This document shows, one piece after another, positions 41,950 through 51,912 of a stretch of DNA of 64,000 nt; the first letter of the stretch is position 1, and each line of letters opens with the position of its first letter. The notes under the pieces are model-generated. The model did no database searches. It was given only the letters and a program-made list of their open reading frames with translations, and had not been told where the DNA came from. Source of the stretch: Mycolicibacterium sp. MU0053 (lineage in GTDB: Bacteria; Actinomycetota; Actinomycetes; Mycobacteriales; Mycobacteriaceae). The position numbers and the translations under genes are program-made. The stretch is from contig NZ_OY726397.1 of NCBI RefSeq assembly GCF_963378095.1, positions 4,588,001 through 4,652,000 on the forward strand, read 5' to 3'.

Positions 41950-43211
41950 CGCGAAACACACCCGCTGAGGCGGTCGGCGCAGCTATCGACGGTCTGCTCG
42001 CGGGCCGAATGATCATCGTGACCGATGATGCGGAACGCGAAAACGAGGGCGATTTGGTAGTTGCCGCTGAGTTCGTCACCGAGGCACAAATGGCGTTCGT
42101 CGTTCGCCACACGACTGGAATAGTCTGCGCGCCAATGCCGGCCGCCAGAGCGGACGAATTGCGCCTTCCACCGATGGTCAACACAAATTCTGACACCCAC
42201 AGTACCGCCTTCACTGTCACCGTTGATCTGACCGGAACAGGTAGCGGCGTGTCGGCGGCGGCACGTACCGCAACGGTTCGGGCCCTCTCAGACCCTGGCC
42301 TGCGACCAGACCGACTCAACCGTCCCGGCCATATCTTCCCTCTTCGCGCGCGAGGGGGCGGAGTTCTGGAGCGAGCCGGTCACACTGAGGCCGCGGTTGA
42401 CCTATTGACTCTTGCCGGGCTGTCGGGCGTCGGGGTCATCGGTGAGCTGGTCAATGACGACGGCACTATGAGAACCGGCGCGGAACTCGCTGACTTCGCT
42501 GCTGAGCACGGCCTCCCGGTGCTTGCCATCGCGGATCTCATTCGGTATCGCGGCGCCACCGAGCGGATGGTCGAGCCAATCGCAAGCTCCTCGATGCCAA
42601 CGGAATTCGGGGACTTCCGCGCGGTGGCGTATCGAAACCGCGTCGACGGCACCGAGCATCTCGCGTTGACAATCGGTGACATCACTTCGGCAGGTGCCAG
42701 CAGCAGCGGAGCACTCGTGCGGGTGCACAGTGAATGTCTCACCGGTGACATCCTAGGTTCTCTCCGGTGTGATTGCGGTGCCCAACTAGAGCTCGCACTC
42801 CAGACGATTGCAGCCGAGGGCTGTGGTGCACTGGTATACCTACGCGGGCATGAAGGGCGCGGCATCGGCCTGGCCCACAAAATTCGTGCATACGCCCTTC
42901 AGGACGCCGGGATGGACACCGTCGAGGCCAACAGCGCCCAAGGGCTCCCGGTTGATTCACGCAGCTACGGTATCGGAGCCCAGATCCTTGCCGACTTGGG
43001 GATTCGGCGTATCCGCTTGATCACCAATAATCCGGCGAAGTACCGGGGACTCGACGGGCACGAGGTCGAATTGGTTGGCCGAGTGGCACTTCCAACGGTG
43101 CCCACCCCCCACAATGTCCGGTACCTTCGAACCAAGCGGGACCGCATGAGCCACCAACTTGGCGCCCTGACCGCCCAGACTTTCCCAAGAGTCGCGGCCG
43201 CTGACAGCTAG
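41946..43211 (+). CDS. ribBA: Bifunctional DHBP synthase / GTP cyclohydrolase II
   Basis: Protein of 421 residues making both precursors of riboflavin. The N-terminal half is 3,4-dihydroxy-2-butanone-4-phosphate synthase (DDAERENEGDLVVAAE, DTHSTAFTVTVD, HTEAAVDL). The C-terminal half is GTP cyclohydrolase II with the zinc cysteines in SECLTGDILGSLRCDCGAQ and the catalytic RGHEGRGIGL. Both sets of residues look intact. As a second copy outside a riboflavin operon and coupled by ATGA to a flavin reductase gene, it likely boosts flavin supply for the adjacent two-component monooxygenase. It ends convergently with the mce operon (99-bp gap). Confidence 0.95.
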   Translation: MTRNTPAEAVGAAIDGLLAGRMIIVTDDAERENEGDLVVAAEFVTEAQMAFVVRHTTGIVCAPMPAARADELRLPPMVNTNSDTHSTAFTVTVDLTGTGSGVSAAARTATVRALSDPGLRPDRLNRPGHIFPLRARGGGVLERAGHTEAAVDLLTLAGLSGVGVIGELVNDDGTMRTGAELADFAAEHGLPVLAIADLIRYRGATERMVEPIASSSMPTEFGDFRAVAYRNRVDGTEHLALTIGDITSAGASSSGALVRVHSECLTGDILGSLRCDCGAQLELALQTIAAEGCGALVYLRGHEGRGIGLAHKIRAYALQDAGMDTVEANSAQGLPVDSRSYGIGAQILADLGIRRIRLITNNPAKYRGLDGHEVELVGRVALPTVPTPHNVRYLRTKRDRMSHQLGALTAQTFPRVAAADS

Positions 43212-43310
43212 TTGTCGCGCCAGGCAACGACCCACGATCGTCACGTCGCAAACGGTGCGGATCTAGGTCTCGACCGTTTCGGTTCCTACCATGTTGAGCT
43301 CTAGGTGCTT

Positions 43311-44771
43311 TCAGGAAGTCGGCGGCAAGATCAGCGACTGCCACGTTTGGCCATCACGCGCATGTGCGTCCAGATTGCTCTGGGTGTAGGTCTTCCCGTC
43401 AGGGCCGATGTAGCGGCCGGTTTCCGGATCGTATTCGGCCGCGGCCACCGGTACCGGCGCATCGCCGACATGGCCCTGGGACGGCATACCCGGCGCCAAC
43501 TGCGGCACATCTTGACCCGACATTGTTGCGTTCGGGTCGCCTTTCCAGTTGAAGCCGTCGTTCAAAGGCACATAGTTCTCGTTGCTTTCGCACATTTTTG
43601 CCGTCGGTGCCCGCTTACCTGGCCGGCCGGCGCACGGGATATTTCGCGCGCCACGGACACCGAACATCGAGTCTTGCGGTATCCGGCAATAAAGATCGCC
43701 CTCGGGACGGTCCGGGTGATCGACTTCGCTGACGGACCGCATCTGCTCGGCAGGCAGGTAGCCCGTCATGCATGGCGGTGGCAGATTGAAGTTGAGATTG
43801 AAGTCGATGTTGATGCCACGATAAGGCGAATCAATCTGAGAGTCAGCAAGTGTCGCTGCCTGGACCATCTCCACTGCTTTGGGAAGTAGCACCAACATCT
43901 GCTCCACGTTCGGCTGATAGGTGAGCAGTACGGGAGCCACGGTTGCGAGGTTGGCGAGCAGAATCGGCAGCGTAGGCCGGAGACGATCAAGCAGCGCTCG
44001 GCCTTCTTCGAGCGCTGCGGGACCGTTGATCAGCACACCGGCCAGGTCATCGTTTCTGGCTTGTAGCTGTCCGGTGATCTCCGCCGTGTGTGCGGCCCAC
44101 GCCCGTACCGAGTCTGAGGTTTCAGTCTGAGTATCAAGGATGGGCGCGGCATTATCCACCAGGTTTGTCAGATCACTTAGATGTCGTTGCGCGCCTTTGA
44201 TCAGCGTCGTGGAACCCCTCACGAAGCGGGAAAGTTCCGGCCCCAGGCCGCCGAACGCGATGGCCGATTCGTCGATGACTGTCTTCAGACTGTCCCCCGG
44301 AATAGCCGTCAGCCCCCGGTTGGTCGCGTCGAGTAACGAGTTGATGTCTGGCGGAACCGATGCCCGGTCTTGTGGGATGATGTCACCATCGCGCAGCGGC
44401 GATGAGGTGTTGTCGCGCGGCGACAGCTCGACGTACTGCTCCCCCACGGCGGTTTGGCTGTGTACTGACGCGTCAAGATCGGACGGGATGGGAACATCCG
44501 ACTTGAGCGACAGAATCGCTTGCACTCCGTCGTCGGTCAAGTGAACCCGCTTGACCTTGCCGACCTCAACCCCCCGGTAGTTGACGACGGCGCGCTCGTA
44601 GAGGCCTGCCGAGTTCGAGAGGTCAAGCGCTACGTCGTAATGGTTCGCGTTGAAGAGAAGCCACGGCAACCGCATATAGCTCAGCGCCATGACGCTCGTC
44701 GCGACTATCGTTATGACCGAGAAGACGGCCAGCTGGACTACGACCCTTCTCCGAAGGTGCAGTGTCGGCAT
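43311..44771 (-). CDS. Mce family protein, MceF position
   Basis: Sixth and last Mce protein of the operon, 486 residues. An N-terminal membrane anchor (about 8-30) precedes the MCE/MlaD domain (about 35-115, NYRGVEVGKVKRVHLTDDGV) and a long helical needle region. The C-terminal part (about 345-486) is polar with Cys and Pro, and ends SNLDAHARDGQTWQSLILP. ATG 44771 shares one base with the TGA of the preceding gene (TGATG), better than an upstream extension. Mce proteins form a hexameric tunnel that carries lipids or sterols from the outer envelope to the YrbE permease. Confidence 0.92.
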   Translation of the reverse strand: MPTLHLRRRVVVQLAVFSVITIVATSVMALSYMRLPWLLFNANHYDVALDLSNSAGLYERAVVNYRGVEVGKVKRVHLTDDGVQAILSLKSDVPIPSDLDASVHSQTAVGEQYVELSPRDNTSSPLRDGDIIPQDRASVPPDINSLLDATNRGLTAIPGDSLKTVIDESAIAFGGLGPELSRFVRGSTTLIKGAQRHLSDLTNLVDNAAPILDTQTETSDSVRAWAAHTAEITGQLQARNDDLAGVLINGPAALEEGRALLDRLRPTLPILLANLATVAPVLLTYQPNVEQMLVLLPKAVEMVQAATLADSQIDSPYRGINIDFNLNFNLPPPCMTGYLPAEQMRSVSEVDHPDRPEGDLYCRIPQDSMFGVRGARNIPCAGRPGKRAPTAKMCESNENYVPLNDGFNWKGDPNATMSGQDVPQLAPGMPSQGHVGDAPVPVAAAEYDPETGRYIGPDGKTYTQSNLDAHARDGQTWQSLILPPTS

Positions 44772-45898
44772 CACGGCTCCTGGTGGTAGGGGGCGAGAAG
44801 CGGATTCCCCGAGGTATACGGACTGGGAAGCTGCCCGATGGTGCGGCCCCACTGAAGTTCCAGCTTGGTGAGTGCGCCTTCAAAGCGTGTGCCGGTGAAT
44901 AGCCCCTGGTCAATCCGGCTCAGAGTGAAATCGAAAACAGTCACTGCGTTGGCCAGATCGCCTCTGAACCAGTTCGGAATATTCTCTTTCACCCACGGGA
45001 ATGTCGTCAGGACACTGAGCGATCGCGTGAGCGCTGGCCCCGAGTCGGCCAGTGATCTCAGTACAGGCCCGAGCTGATTGAGCTCGCTGACCAAGCTCTG
45101 CTTGGTCTGATTTACGGAATCGGCTGTGAGCGCCGCGAATTGAGCAGCCGTGTCGATAGCGCTAGCCAAGTTCTCTCTATGGTCTTTCAATACCCGCAGC
45201 GCCGTAGGTATCGTTTGGAGAGCTCTATCAAGCGCCGGCTTCTGATCGGCGACCTGGCCGACCAGCCTATCCAGACTCTCAGTGGCAGCGATGATCTCAT
45301 CAATCTGGTCGTTGAGGGACGCGACGAACATGTCAACCTGTCTCATCAGCGAACGTAGGTCGTTTTCGCGGCCCGCTAGCGCCCCGCTCAACGTCTCGGT
45401 GATGTCTTGAATCTGGCCGATACCACCACCGTTGAGCAGCAGCGAAACTGCCGCCAGCGTCTGCTCAGTTGTCGGGTAGGCAGCTGCGGCATCCAGCGGA
45501 ATGAGCGATCCGTCGTGCAACCTACCTTCTGGCCTGTCACTCGATGGTGGTGCGAGCTCGATATGCCTCGACCCGAGCAGGCTCGTCTGACCCACGGTGG
45601 CGGTGGCGTTGGCAGGCAGCCTGACTTCGCCGTTGATCGTCATGGTGAGCAGAGCGTGCCAACCCTGACGCTCGATCCGCGCGACGGTACCGACGGTGAC
45701 GTCGCCGACCCGTACTCGTGAGTTGGGAGCGATATTGTCGACATCCGGGATCTCAGCCTGGATGGTGTAGGCGCCCGCCCCTCGTCCTTGGGTGCCGGGA
45801 AGAGGTAACGATTCAGGTCCCCGCCAGCCGCACGACGACGCTGCCATGGTGACGGCAAGTCCGATAACAGCTGCTCCGATGCGATGCGCAAGGGTCAT
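44771..45898 (-). CDS. Mce family lipoprotein, MceE position
   Basis: Protein of 375 residues with a lipoprotein signal peptide: hydrophobic residues 8-19 followed by AASSC, Cys23 being the likely lipidated residue. This is the usual feature of the fifth gene of mce operons. The MCE domain spans about 40-120 (VRVGDVTVGTVARIERQGW, then TSLLGSRHIEL), followed by helices. It overlaps the MceD-position gene by 4 bases. It should be anchored in the outer face of the inner membrane as part of the transport needle. Confidence 0.92.
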   Translation of the reverse strand: MTLAHRIGAAVIGLAVTMAASSCGWRGPESLPLPGTQGRGAGAYTIQAEIPDVDNIAPNSRVRVGDVTVGTVARIERQGWHALLTMTINGEVRLPANATATVGQTSLLGSRHIELAPPSSDRPEGRLHDGSLIPLDAAAAYPTTEQTLAAVSLLLNGGGIGQIQDITETLSGALAGRENDLRSLMRQVDMFVASLNDQIDEIIAATESLDRLVGQVADQKPALDRALQTIPTALRVLKDHRENLASAIDTAAQFAALTADSVNQTKQSLVSELNQLGPVLRSLADSGPALTRSLSVLTTFPWVKENIPNWFRGDLANAVTVFDFTLSRIDQGLFTGTRFEGALTKLELQWGRTIGQLPSPYTSGNPLLAPYHQEP

Positions 45899-47250
45899 GA
45901 TCCGGTACCGCCGGGAATCATCAAGCCGGGGAGTCCGGCTGCTGGGTCTGGGCGTGTCGGCTCAGTCGGCACGGGCGCCGACTCTGGTGCCGGACTGGCT
46001 CCCGCCTCCTTTGACAGCGCCCCTTCCGCTACTGGAGGGGGACCCGGGGTACTTGGCTGCGAGGCCGACGGTTGAGGAGGCACATAGTCGGGGCGCATCC
46101 AATCTTCGCTGTAGCTAATCTCGTTGGGGCGGGCGATCTGTCCGACGACCGGATTGACCCCGACGGGCGGGAAGTTGATCTGACGATTCTTGACGATCGG
46201 CGCCAAGTACTGCACGCACAGTTTGGCTGATTGTTCTGCGTTGAGTCGCGATGCGGCCTGGATCGCCCCACAGACGAACGTAATCGGATTCTGTAGTGGA
46301 TTGAGCACCATAGCGCCAGAAATCGCGCCCTTCGATGGGCGGTAGATGTTGGTGAAGTTCTGAAACGTGTTGGGCCCGATGTGCAAGGTTTGCTTGAGAT
46401 CGTCGAGACTTTCCGCTACGGCAGCACTGATGGAAGCGAGTTTGTCTGATGTCGTGGCCACTGTGTCTCGGTTCTGACTTACGAACTGCTGCACGTCGGC
46501 AACGATGGAGTTGATGTCGTGTACGGCGTCGCCCACTTCCTCGGGATCGTTTGCCAGCACACCTGTTGCGGCCGCCAGATTTTGGTTCAGCTCACGAACT
46601 GCGTTGGTACTGTCGCCGAGCGCTGATACCAGCACCGAAAGACTGTGGACGGTACCGAAGATGTCGTTGCTGTGGTCGCCAAGTGCCGCGAATGCCCGCG
46701 AGAGTCCGATCAGGGTCCTTCGCAGATTCGCCCCTTGGCCCCGCATGTTGTCTGCCGCTGTATTGACCAGTGCGCCGAGCGTGCTCACACCCCCCGGCTG
46801 AGTAGGCTGCAGCGTCGCGCTAAGTCGTTCGAGCTGGATGCGCATATCGTCCCACTCGACCGGCACGGCCGTTCGCTCCAGCGGGATCACCGCATTGTCG
46901 GCCATCAACGGACCGCTCCGATAGGCGGGCGTCAATTGAAGTGCTCGTGCAGGCACTAGCGTCGGCGACACGATGACGGCCTTTGCGTCAGCGGGCACCT
47001 GGTATTTGGCGTCATACCAGAAGCTGATCTTGACCTGTGTGCCTTGGGGTTCGATCCTGTCAATCTTGCCGACCGGGATGCCGAGGATGCGTACCTCGTC
47101 GCCCTGGTAAACGCCTGTGCTGCTGGTGAAATAAGCCACCATCCGAATTCGAGCCGCTACCTCCTCGCTGCGCAATCCAGCCACCAACCCGCCGGTGATC
47201 GCCACGGCCAAAGCGGCAGCGACGAATATGCGCAGCCGATGGCGTGTCAT
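45895..47250 (-). CDS. Mce family protein, MceD position
   Basis: Protein of 451 residues with an N-terminal transmembrane helix (about 7-25), an MCE domain (YFTSSTGVYQGDEVRILGIPVGKIDRIEP, residues about 40-115), a helical stalk, and a Pro- and Ala-rich C-terminal tail of some 60 residues. Two Cys occur in the segment before the tail (FVCGAIQ, KLCVQYL). The start overlaps the preceding gene by 4 bases (ATGA). Confidence 0.92.
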   Translation of the reverse strand: MTRHRLRIFVAAALAVAITGGLVAGLRSEEVAARIRMVAYFTSSTGVYQGDEVRILGIPVGKIDRIEPQGTQVKISFWYDAKYQVPADAKAVIVSPTLVPARALQLTPAYRSGPLMADNAVIPLERTAVPVEWDDMRIQLERLSATLQPTQPGGVSTLGALVNTAADNMRGQGANLRRTLIGLSRAFAALGDHSNDIFGTVHSLSVLVSALGDSTNAVRELNQNLAAATGVLANDPEEVGDAVHDINSIVADVQQFVSQNRDTVATTSDKLASISAAVAESLDDLKQTLHIGPNTFQNFTNIYRPSKGAISGAMVLNPLQNPITFVCGAIQAASRLNAEQSAKLCVQYLAPIVKNRQINFPPVGVNPVVGQIARPNEISYSEDWMRPDYVPPQPSASQPSTPGPPPVAEGALSKEAGASPAPESAPVPTEPTRPDPAAGLPGLMIPGGTGS

Positions 47251-48560
47251 TGTGCAGGCCCTTCGTGTATGGGTGCGCTTCCAAGGTCGTGCGTCTGGGC
47301 AGACGGTTGGCCGGCATCTGGACGTGGCAGGTCAGAACCGGTGGGCGTGATCGCCGGGGGCCCTGGTGGTGGCCCACCGGGAGCCGGTGCCGGCATTGGA
47401 GCTCGATATGGGTAACGGGGATCACCGGGTGTGCCGGTGATCGCGTCTGGCAGCGACAGGTTCGGAGGGCCTCCCTGACCTGTACGCGGGTACGGGACGG
47501 GCAGGCCCGGTGTTGCCCGTTGGCCGACCTGAGGATCCGTACGCTGCGAAGGCAGTAACACGTTGGGGTCAAGTCCGAGGTCGGAAAACGCTGCATCAAT
47601 GAACGGCTGCAAAAACTGGCCAGGGATAAGATTGCCGATATACGCCTTGAAGAATGGTCCTGACGACACCGACTCACCGAGTGTCATCAGGTAGGCGTTG
47701 AGTTTCGTAATCGAAGACTGCACCTCCTTTTTGCGCGTGTCTATGATCGCCAGAAGGCCGTTGAGCTTCTCCAGAGCCGGCTTGAAGGTGTTCCGGCTCT
47801 CCTCGATGAACCCTCCGATTTGCTTGGCCAACGCCGATACACTTACCGACACCTGGTCCAGCGCCGCTCCCTGTTCCACTAGCGCAGCCAATACTGCGTC
47901 GGTGTCATGAACGAGCTGCACGATCTGGTCGCTTCGTTCTCCCAACACTGTGGCTGCCTTATTGGCGTTAGCCAGCAGCGTGCGCAGACGCTCATCCCGT
48001 GCGTTGAGCGTCTCGGAGAATCGCGAAACTCCCTGCAGCGCCGCGCTCAACGCCGGCGGCGTGTCCTTGAACGTTTCGGACAACACTGTCAGCGAGCGCG
48101 ACAATTGGTCCGTATCAAGGCCACTGATAGTCAACGTCAGATCCCCGAGCGCGTCCGGTAGCTGATAGGCGGACTGCGTCCGCTCAACGGGTATCGGACT
48201 GGTGAGTCTGTTCTCCCCTCTAGGCGTCAGTTCCAAGATCTTCGCGCCTAGAACGGTTTTGGTCTTGACTGCTGCCTCGCTTCTGTCACCGACCATCACG
48301 CCCCTATCGACGTTGAACCTAACGAGCACCTGCGGGCCGTCCAGGTTGAGGGCCTCGACTTTACCGACCCGAAGTCCGGACACCTGGACTGCTGCACCTG
48401 GATTGAGCCCTCCGGCTTCGGCCAGGTAGGCGGTGTACGACGTGGTGTCATCGACAAGCGGCAATCGGTCGTAGTTCAGCGAGGCCAAGGTGATAATCGC
48501 CGTCATCCCGACGCCGACGGCACCTATCACGACAGGATTTCGCTCGGAGAATGATTTCAC
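47247..48560 (-). CDS. Mce family protein, MceC position
   Basis: Protein of about 437 residues: membrane helix near 8-26 (VVIGAVGVGMTAIITLASL), MCE domain (NPGAAVQVSGLRVGKVEALNL), long helical region, and a 100-residue tail rich in Pro and Gly. GTG 48560 is preferred because it overlaps the upstream stop by 4 bases (GTGA) as at most junctions of this operon; GTG 48572 would add four residues. Confidence 0.92.
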   Translation of the reverse strand: MKSFSERNPVVIGAVGVGMTAIITLASLNYDRLPLVDDTTSYTAYLAEAGGLNPGAAVQVSGLRVGKVEALNLDGPQVLVRFNVDRGVMVGDRSEAAVKTKTVLGAKILELTPRGENRLTSPIPVERTQSAYQLPDALGDLTLTISGLDTDQLSRSLTVLSETFKDTPPALSAALQGVSRFSETLNARDERLRTLLANANKAATVLGERSDQIVQLVHDTDAVLAALVEQGAALDQVSVSVSALAKQIGGFIEESRNTFKPALEKLNGLLAIIDTRKKEVQSSITKLNAYLMTLGESVSSGPFFKAYIGNLIPGQFLQPFIDAAFSDLGLDPNVLLPSQRTDPQVGQRATPGLPVPYPRTGQGGPPNLSLPDAITGTPGDPRYPYRAPMPAPAPGGPPPGPPAITPTGSDLPRPDAGQPSAQTHDLGSAPIHEGPAQ

Positions 48561-49585
48561 TTTGGCGCACACCGTCCTGTCGACTGACCGGCTATCTTGA
48601 TAAAGACCGGCTGGCCACCCTTGCCGTTGACTTTGAACAGCAGGTCACAGATATAGAACGCAAAGAAATCCCCGTAAAGACTTTGCCTACCGAGCATTTG
48701 GTATGCCTCCGGGAGGGTAGCCAGGAGGTCATCGACATAGTCGTGATCAGCTACCACAATTCCCGCCGCTCGGTCTCCCTCGTGCAGGACGGTTTTCAGT
48801 GGTTCTCGGCCCTGAGCTAGCAGATCGGCAACCGATCCTGCCGCGCTGTTGGCGGACGCCACTGCGTCGCTCAGCCCAGCTTTATGGTCGGTCAGCGTTG
48901 CCATGAGCTGACTGAATGAGTCAACGGCTTCGGCGAATTGAGCGTTCTGATCACCGAGCGACGTTAGGACGGCATTGAGATTGCCGATGACATCTCCGAT
49001 GAGCTGATCGCGGTCCGCGAGCATGCTGGTCAGCGAGGCGACGTGGGTGAAGAAGGAGTTGATCGTGGCGCCCTGCCCTTGGAATGCGTCGATGAGCTGG
49101 CTCGACAACGCGTTGACCTGGTCAGGGTCGAGCGCACGAAATAGCGGTTTGAATCCACCGATTAGCGCATCAAGGTCCAGGGCTGGTGAGGTATTCGCGA
49201 GGGGGATGGTCTCACCAGGCCGCAAAACCGTGCCGTTGCCCGCTCCCTCTTCAAGGCTCAAGTAGCGGCCACCGACCAGATCGGCGTAGCGGATGACGGC
49301 TCTGGTGCCGTGGGTTACCACAACCGACTCTTCAGTGCTGAAAAGGACGGTCACCGTCGCATCGCGATGAAGTGAAATGTCCTTGATCTTGCCCACTTCC
49401 ACGCCAGCGATGCGGACGTGCTGTCCTTCCTCAAGCCCCGAAACGCTGGTGAAATCAGCCGCATAGGTGTCCTCGGAGTTGAACCGGATTTGCGCAAACA
49501 CCACGAACATCGCAGCGACGAAGAACAGCGCCACGACCATGAACACCGTGAGGCGCCAAAGAATGCCTCTCAACCCCGTTCTCAT
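48557..49585 (-). CDS. Mce family protein, MceB position
   Basis: Protein of 342 residues with an N-terminal membrane helix (about 10-32), the MCE domain (TSVSGLEEGQHVRIAGVEVGKIKDI) and a helical domain with no long Pro-rich tail, the usual shape of MceB proteins. The end has two Cys (FYICDLLFKVNGK and GRCAPK). It overlaps the MceA-position stop by 4 bases. Confidence 0.92.
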   Translation of the reverse strand: MRTGLRGILWRLTVFMVVALFFVAAMFVVFAQIRFNSEDTYAADFTSVSGLEEGQHVRIAGVEVGKIKDISLHRDATVTVLFSTEESVVVTHGTRAVIRYADLVGGRYLSLEEGAGNGTVLRPGETIPLANTSPALDLDALIGGFKPLFRALDPDQVNALSSQLIDAFQGQGATINSFFTHVASLTSMLADRDQLIGDVIGNLNAVLTSLGDQNAQFAEAVDSFSQLMATLTDHKAGLSDAVASANSAAGSVADLLAQGREPLKTVLHEGDRAAGIVVADHDYVDDLLATLPEAYQMLGRQSLYGDFFAFYICDLLFKVNGKGGQPVFIKIAGQSTGRCAPK

Positions 49586-51054
49586 CCGTGAGGCCCGCCC
49601 GCTATCTGCGGCTGCGACTGTTGAACAGCGGAAGTGCCCGCGGCAGGTGGCGTTGGCGGCATCTCCGGGGGTGCGGCCGGCTCAGCACCCGGCGGCAGGT
49701 GCGCCGGGTCCGGTGGTGGTGTGTCGAAGGGCCTACCTGGCGGCAGCCCGGGAAACAGCGGCGTTCCGTCGGGCGCATACCACGGTGCACCGTATGGCGG
49801 ACCCCCGGGGGTGGCCGGCGCCGGACCTGGGGCCGGCCCTCCCGGATGACGGATGCTCGGCGGCTCAGGAACCCCACGGGTCACCGGAAAGTAGTTAGCC
49901 CAGCCCGGAAAGCCGATCCCGGGGTTCGGGCGTATGTCCAAGCCGGTTCCCCAGCCGGTATTAGTGATGAGCATCTTGGCGGGCCATTTTTTAGAGACGT
50001 CCGGTAGCGAACCACAGCCTGGTTTGCCGTCCGGACCACCCTTGGCGCCGATAATCGGCAGGTGCTCGGGGTACTTGTAAGGGTCGTCACCCCACTGGAA
50101 GGCGCCTGAAATAGTGCCGGCGTAGCCGTTAGCAGCGTTGGGCCCGGCAAGCCCGTACTTCGTCAGGGCCAGGTGGGCGCCCACAATTGAACAGGTCAAT
50201 GATGGGTTGTATCTCAGCAACAGAGCGGTCGTTGGCTCGAGGTCGTTCACCGTGCGGACGAAGTCGGCACGTGCGGGACCGAGGGTCTCAACTCCACTGC
50301 GTGTGAAACCGATTGTGCTGAGTAGCAATTGGTCGAGTTGCTTTGCGTTGCCACCGATAGTTTCGCTCGTCGTGCTGGCGGCGGTAAGAGTATTCATGAT
50401 GTTCTGTGCGGCATCACTGTAGGTATCGCTGAAGTTCTTCAGCGATTGCCAGTCGCGGCCGAGATTGTCGACGCGCCCATTGAGCTCGAGCACTACGTTG
50501 TTGGCGTCCGTTATTGACTCGCCGATACTTGGGCCCTGCCCTCGGAGTCCTTCCGCGAACGCGGAGAGCACGCCGTTGAGTTTGGCGGGGTCTATGTGGT
50601 TGAGCAGGTCGACCAAGTTTTGGAATACGGTATCGACCTCGGTTGCAACATTCTGCGATGCGATGACCGCTCCGCCGCTGAGTCGCCTTTCGCTGGGGTG
50701 GTCTGGGTAGACCAGTTCGACGTACTTGGCACCGAATGCTGTTGACGCCCTTATCCTGGCTGCGACATTGGCTGGTATGTAACGGAGTTGATCGGGATCG
50801 ATCGCGAGATTCAACGTTGCCGCGTCGGGGCGCAAGCCGATGTCATCCACCTGGCCGATTTGAACGCCGCGCATCTTGACCTTCGCGCCGGGTTCCATGA
50901 CCAGACCGGATCTTTCCGATGTCACCACCACTGGAACACCGGACGCGAACGTGCCCGTGAAGCGCGACATGGTCAAAAACACCAGGCCGCTGATGACCCC
51001 GACAAAAGCGAGGGCCCACCAAGCGGGCTGCAATCTACGGCGTCGGTTCAGCAT
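49582..51054 (-). CDS. Mce family protein, MceA position
   Basis: First Mce protein, 490 residues. Basic start (NRRRRLQPAWWAL), one membrane helix (about 12-30), MCE domain (MEPGAKVKMRGVQIGQVDDIGL to FGAKYVELVYPD), a helical needle region, and a Pro-rich tail of about 120 residues with many Pro-Pro pairs. It begins 4 bases after the yrbEB stop. In mycobacterial mce loci this first subunit is often linked to substrate type, but the sequence does not decide between sterols, fatty acids and other lipids. Confidence 0.93.
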   Translation of the reverse strand: MLNRRRRLQPAWWALAFVGVISGLVFLTMSRFTGTFASGVPVVVTSERSGLVMEPGAKVKMRGVQIGQVDDIGLRPDAATLNLAIDPDQLRYIPANVAARIRASTAFGAKYVELVYPDHPSERRLSGGAVIASQNVATEVDTVFQNLVDLLNHIDPAKLNGVLSAFAEGLRGQGPSIGESITDANNVVLELNGRVDNLGRDWQSLKNFSDTYSDAAQNIMNTLTAASTTSETIGGNAKQLDQLLLSTIGFTRSGVETLGPARADFVRTVNDLEPTTALLLRYNPSLTCSIVGAHLALTKYGLAGPNAANGYAGTISGAFQWGDDPYKYPEHLPIIGAKGGPDGKPGCGSLPDVSKKWPAKMLITNTGWGTGLDIRPNPGIGFPGWANYFPVTRGVPEPPSIRHPGGPAPGPAPATPGGPPYGAPWYAPDGTPLFPGLPPGRPFDTPPPDPAHLPPGAEPAAPPEMPPTPPAAGTSAVQQSQPQIAGGPHG

Positions 51055-51057
51055 GGC

Positions 51058-51912
51058 CTATCCCGAGAAGTTGAAGTTGCCGGAGGGGCCGTAGACAGCC
51101 AGTGACGCAAGAAGCAATACGGCGACCAACACCACTAGTGAGGATCGGACGGCCCGTCCGACGGCCTCACCGACACCCGCTGGACCGCCGGCCGCGGTGA
51201 ACCCGTAATAGGTATGGAGGAGCATCACAACGACACCGACCACAACCACCTGCAGGAACGACCACAACAGGTCAATCGGGTTGAGAAACGTGTTGAAGTA
51301 GTGGTCATAGACCCCCGACGACTGGCCATACACCGTGGTCATGCCCACCCGGGTGGAGGTGTAGGCCATCAACGCCGCGACAGTGTAGAGGGGGATCACC
51401 ACGATCACTCCCGCCACAAGCCTTGTCGAACAAAGGTAAGCGATGACGCGGATTCCCATTGCCTCGAGCGCGTCGATCTCCTCACTGATCCGCATGGCAC
51501 CCAGTTGCGCAGTTGCACCGGCACCGATCGTTGCGGCCAGTCCGATACCCGCCACCAACGGCGCCAGGAAACGTGTGTTCAGAAGCGCAGAGATGAAACC
51601 CGATAGAGCATCGACGCCGACCTCTTCCAGCTGCGGATAGAGCTGGATGGCCACGATCGATCCAGTCGACATCGTGAGGAATGCGACGATGACCACTCCA
51701 CCGCCAATGAGCGCCAGCGCCCCCACACCCAGACTCATTTCGGCTATCAGCTTCAACAGTTCACTCGGATAACGGACCACGGCGTATCCGCAACCTGCGA
51801 TCGTGTCGGCGCAGAACTCGATCTGGCGTCCGAGGCGGTTCCACGCGTCCACGGTCGTTTGAGCCCTACGGCGCAACGCCGGGTACATCGTGCTCGGCGC
51901 GGATACAGTCAT
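51058..51912 (-). CDS. YrbE/MlaE-family permease, second (YrbEB)
   Basis: Integral membrane permease of 284 residues with five to six transmembrane segments. The MlaE signature region is GAMRISEEIDALEAMGIRVIAYL, the site that contacts the ATPase in related transporters. It pairs with YrbEA in the membrane domain of the Mce importer. It overlaps yrbEA by 4 bases and is followed by mceA after 3 bases. The matching ATPase (MceG/Mkl) is not in this window and in mycobacteria is encoded elsewhere. Confidence 0.94.
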   Translation of the reverse strand: MTVSAPSTMYPALRRRAQTTVDAWNRLGRQIEFCADTIAGCGYAVVRYPSELLKLIAEMSLGVGALALIGGGVVIVAFLTMSTGSIVAIQLYPQLEEVGVDALSGFISALLNTRFLAPLVAGIGLAATIGAGATAQLGAMRISEEIDALEAMGIRVIAYLCSTRLVAGVIVVIPLYTVAALMAYTSTRVGMTTVYGQSSGVYDHYFNTFLNPIDLLWSFLQVVVVGVVVMLLHTYYGFTAAGGPAGVGEAVGRAVRSSLVVLVAVLLLASLAVYGPSGNFNFSG

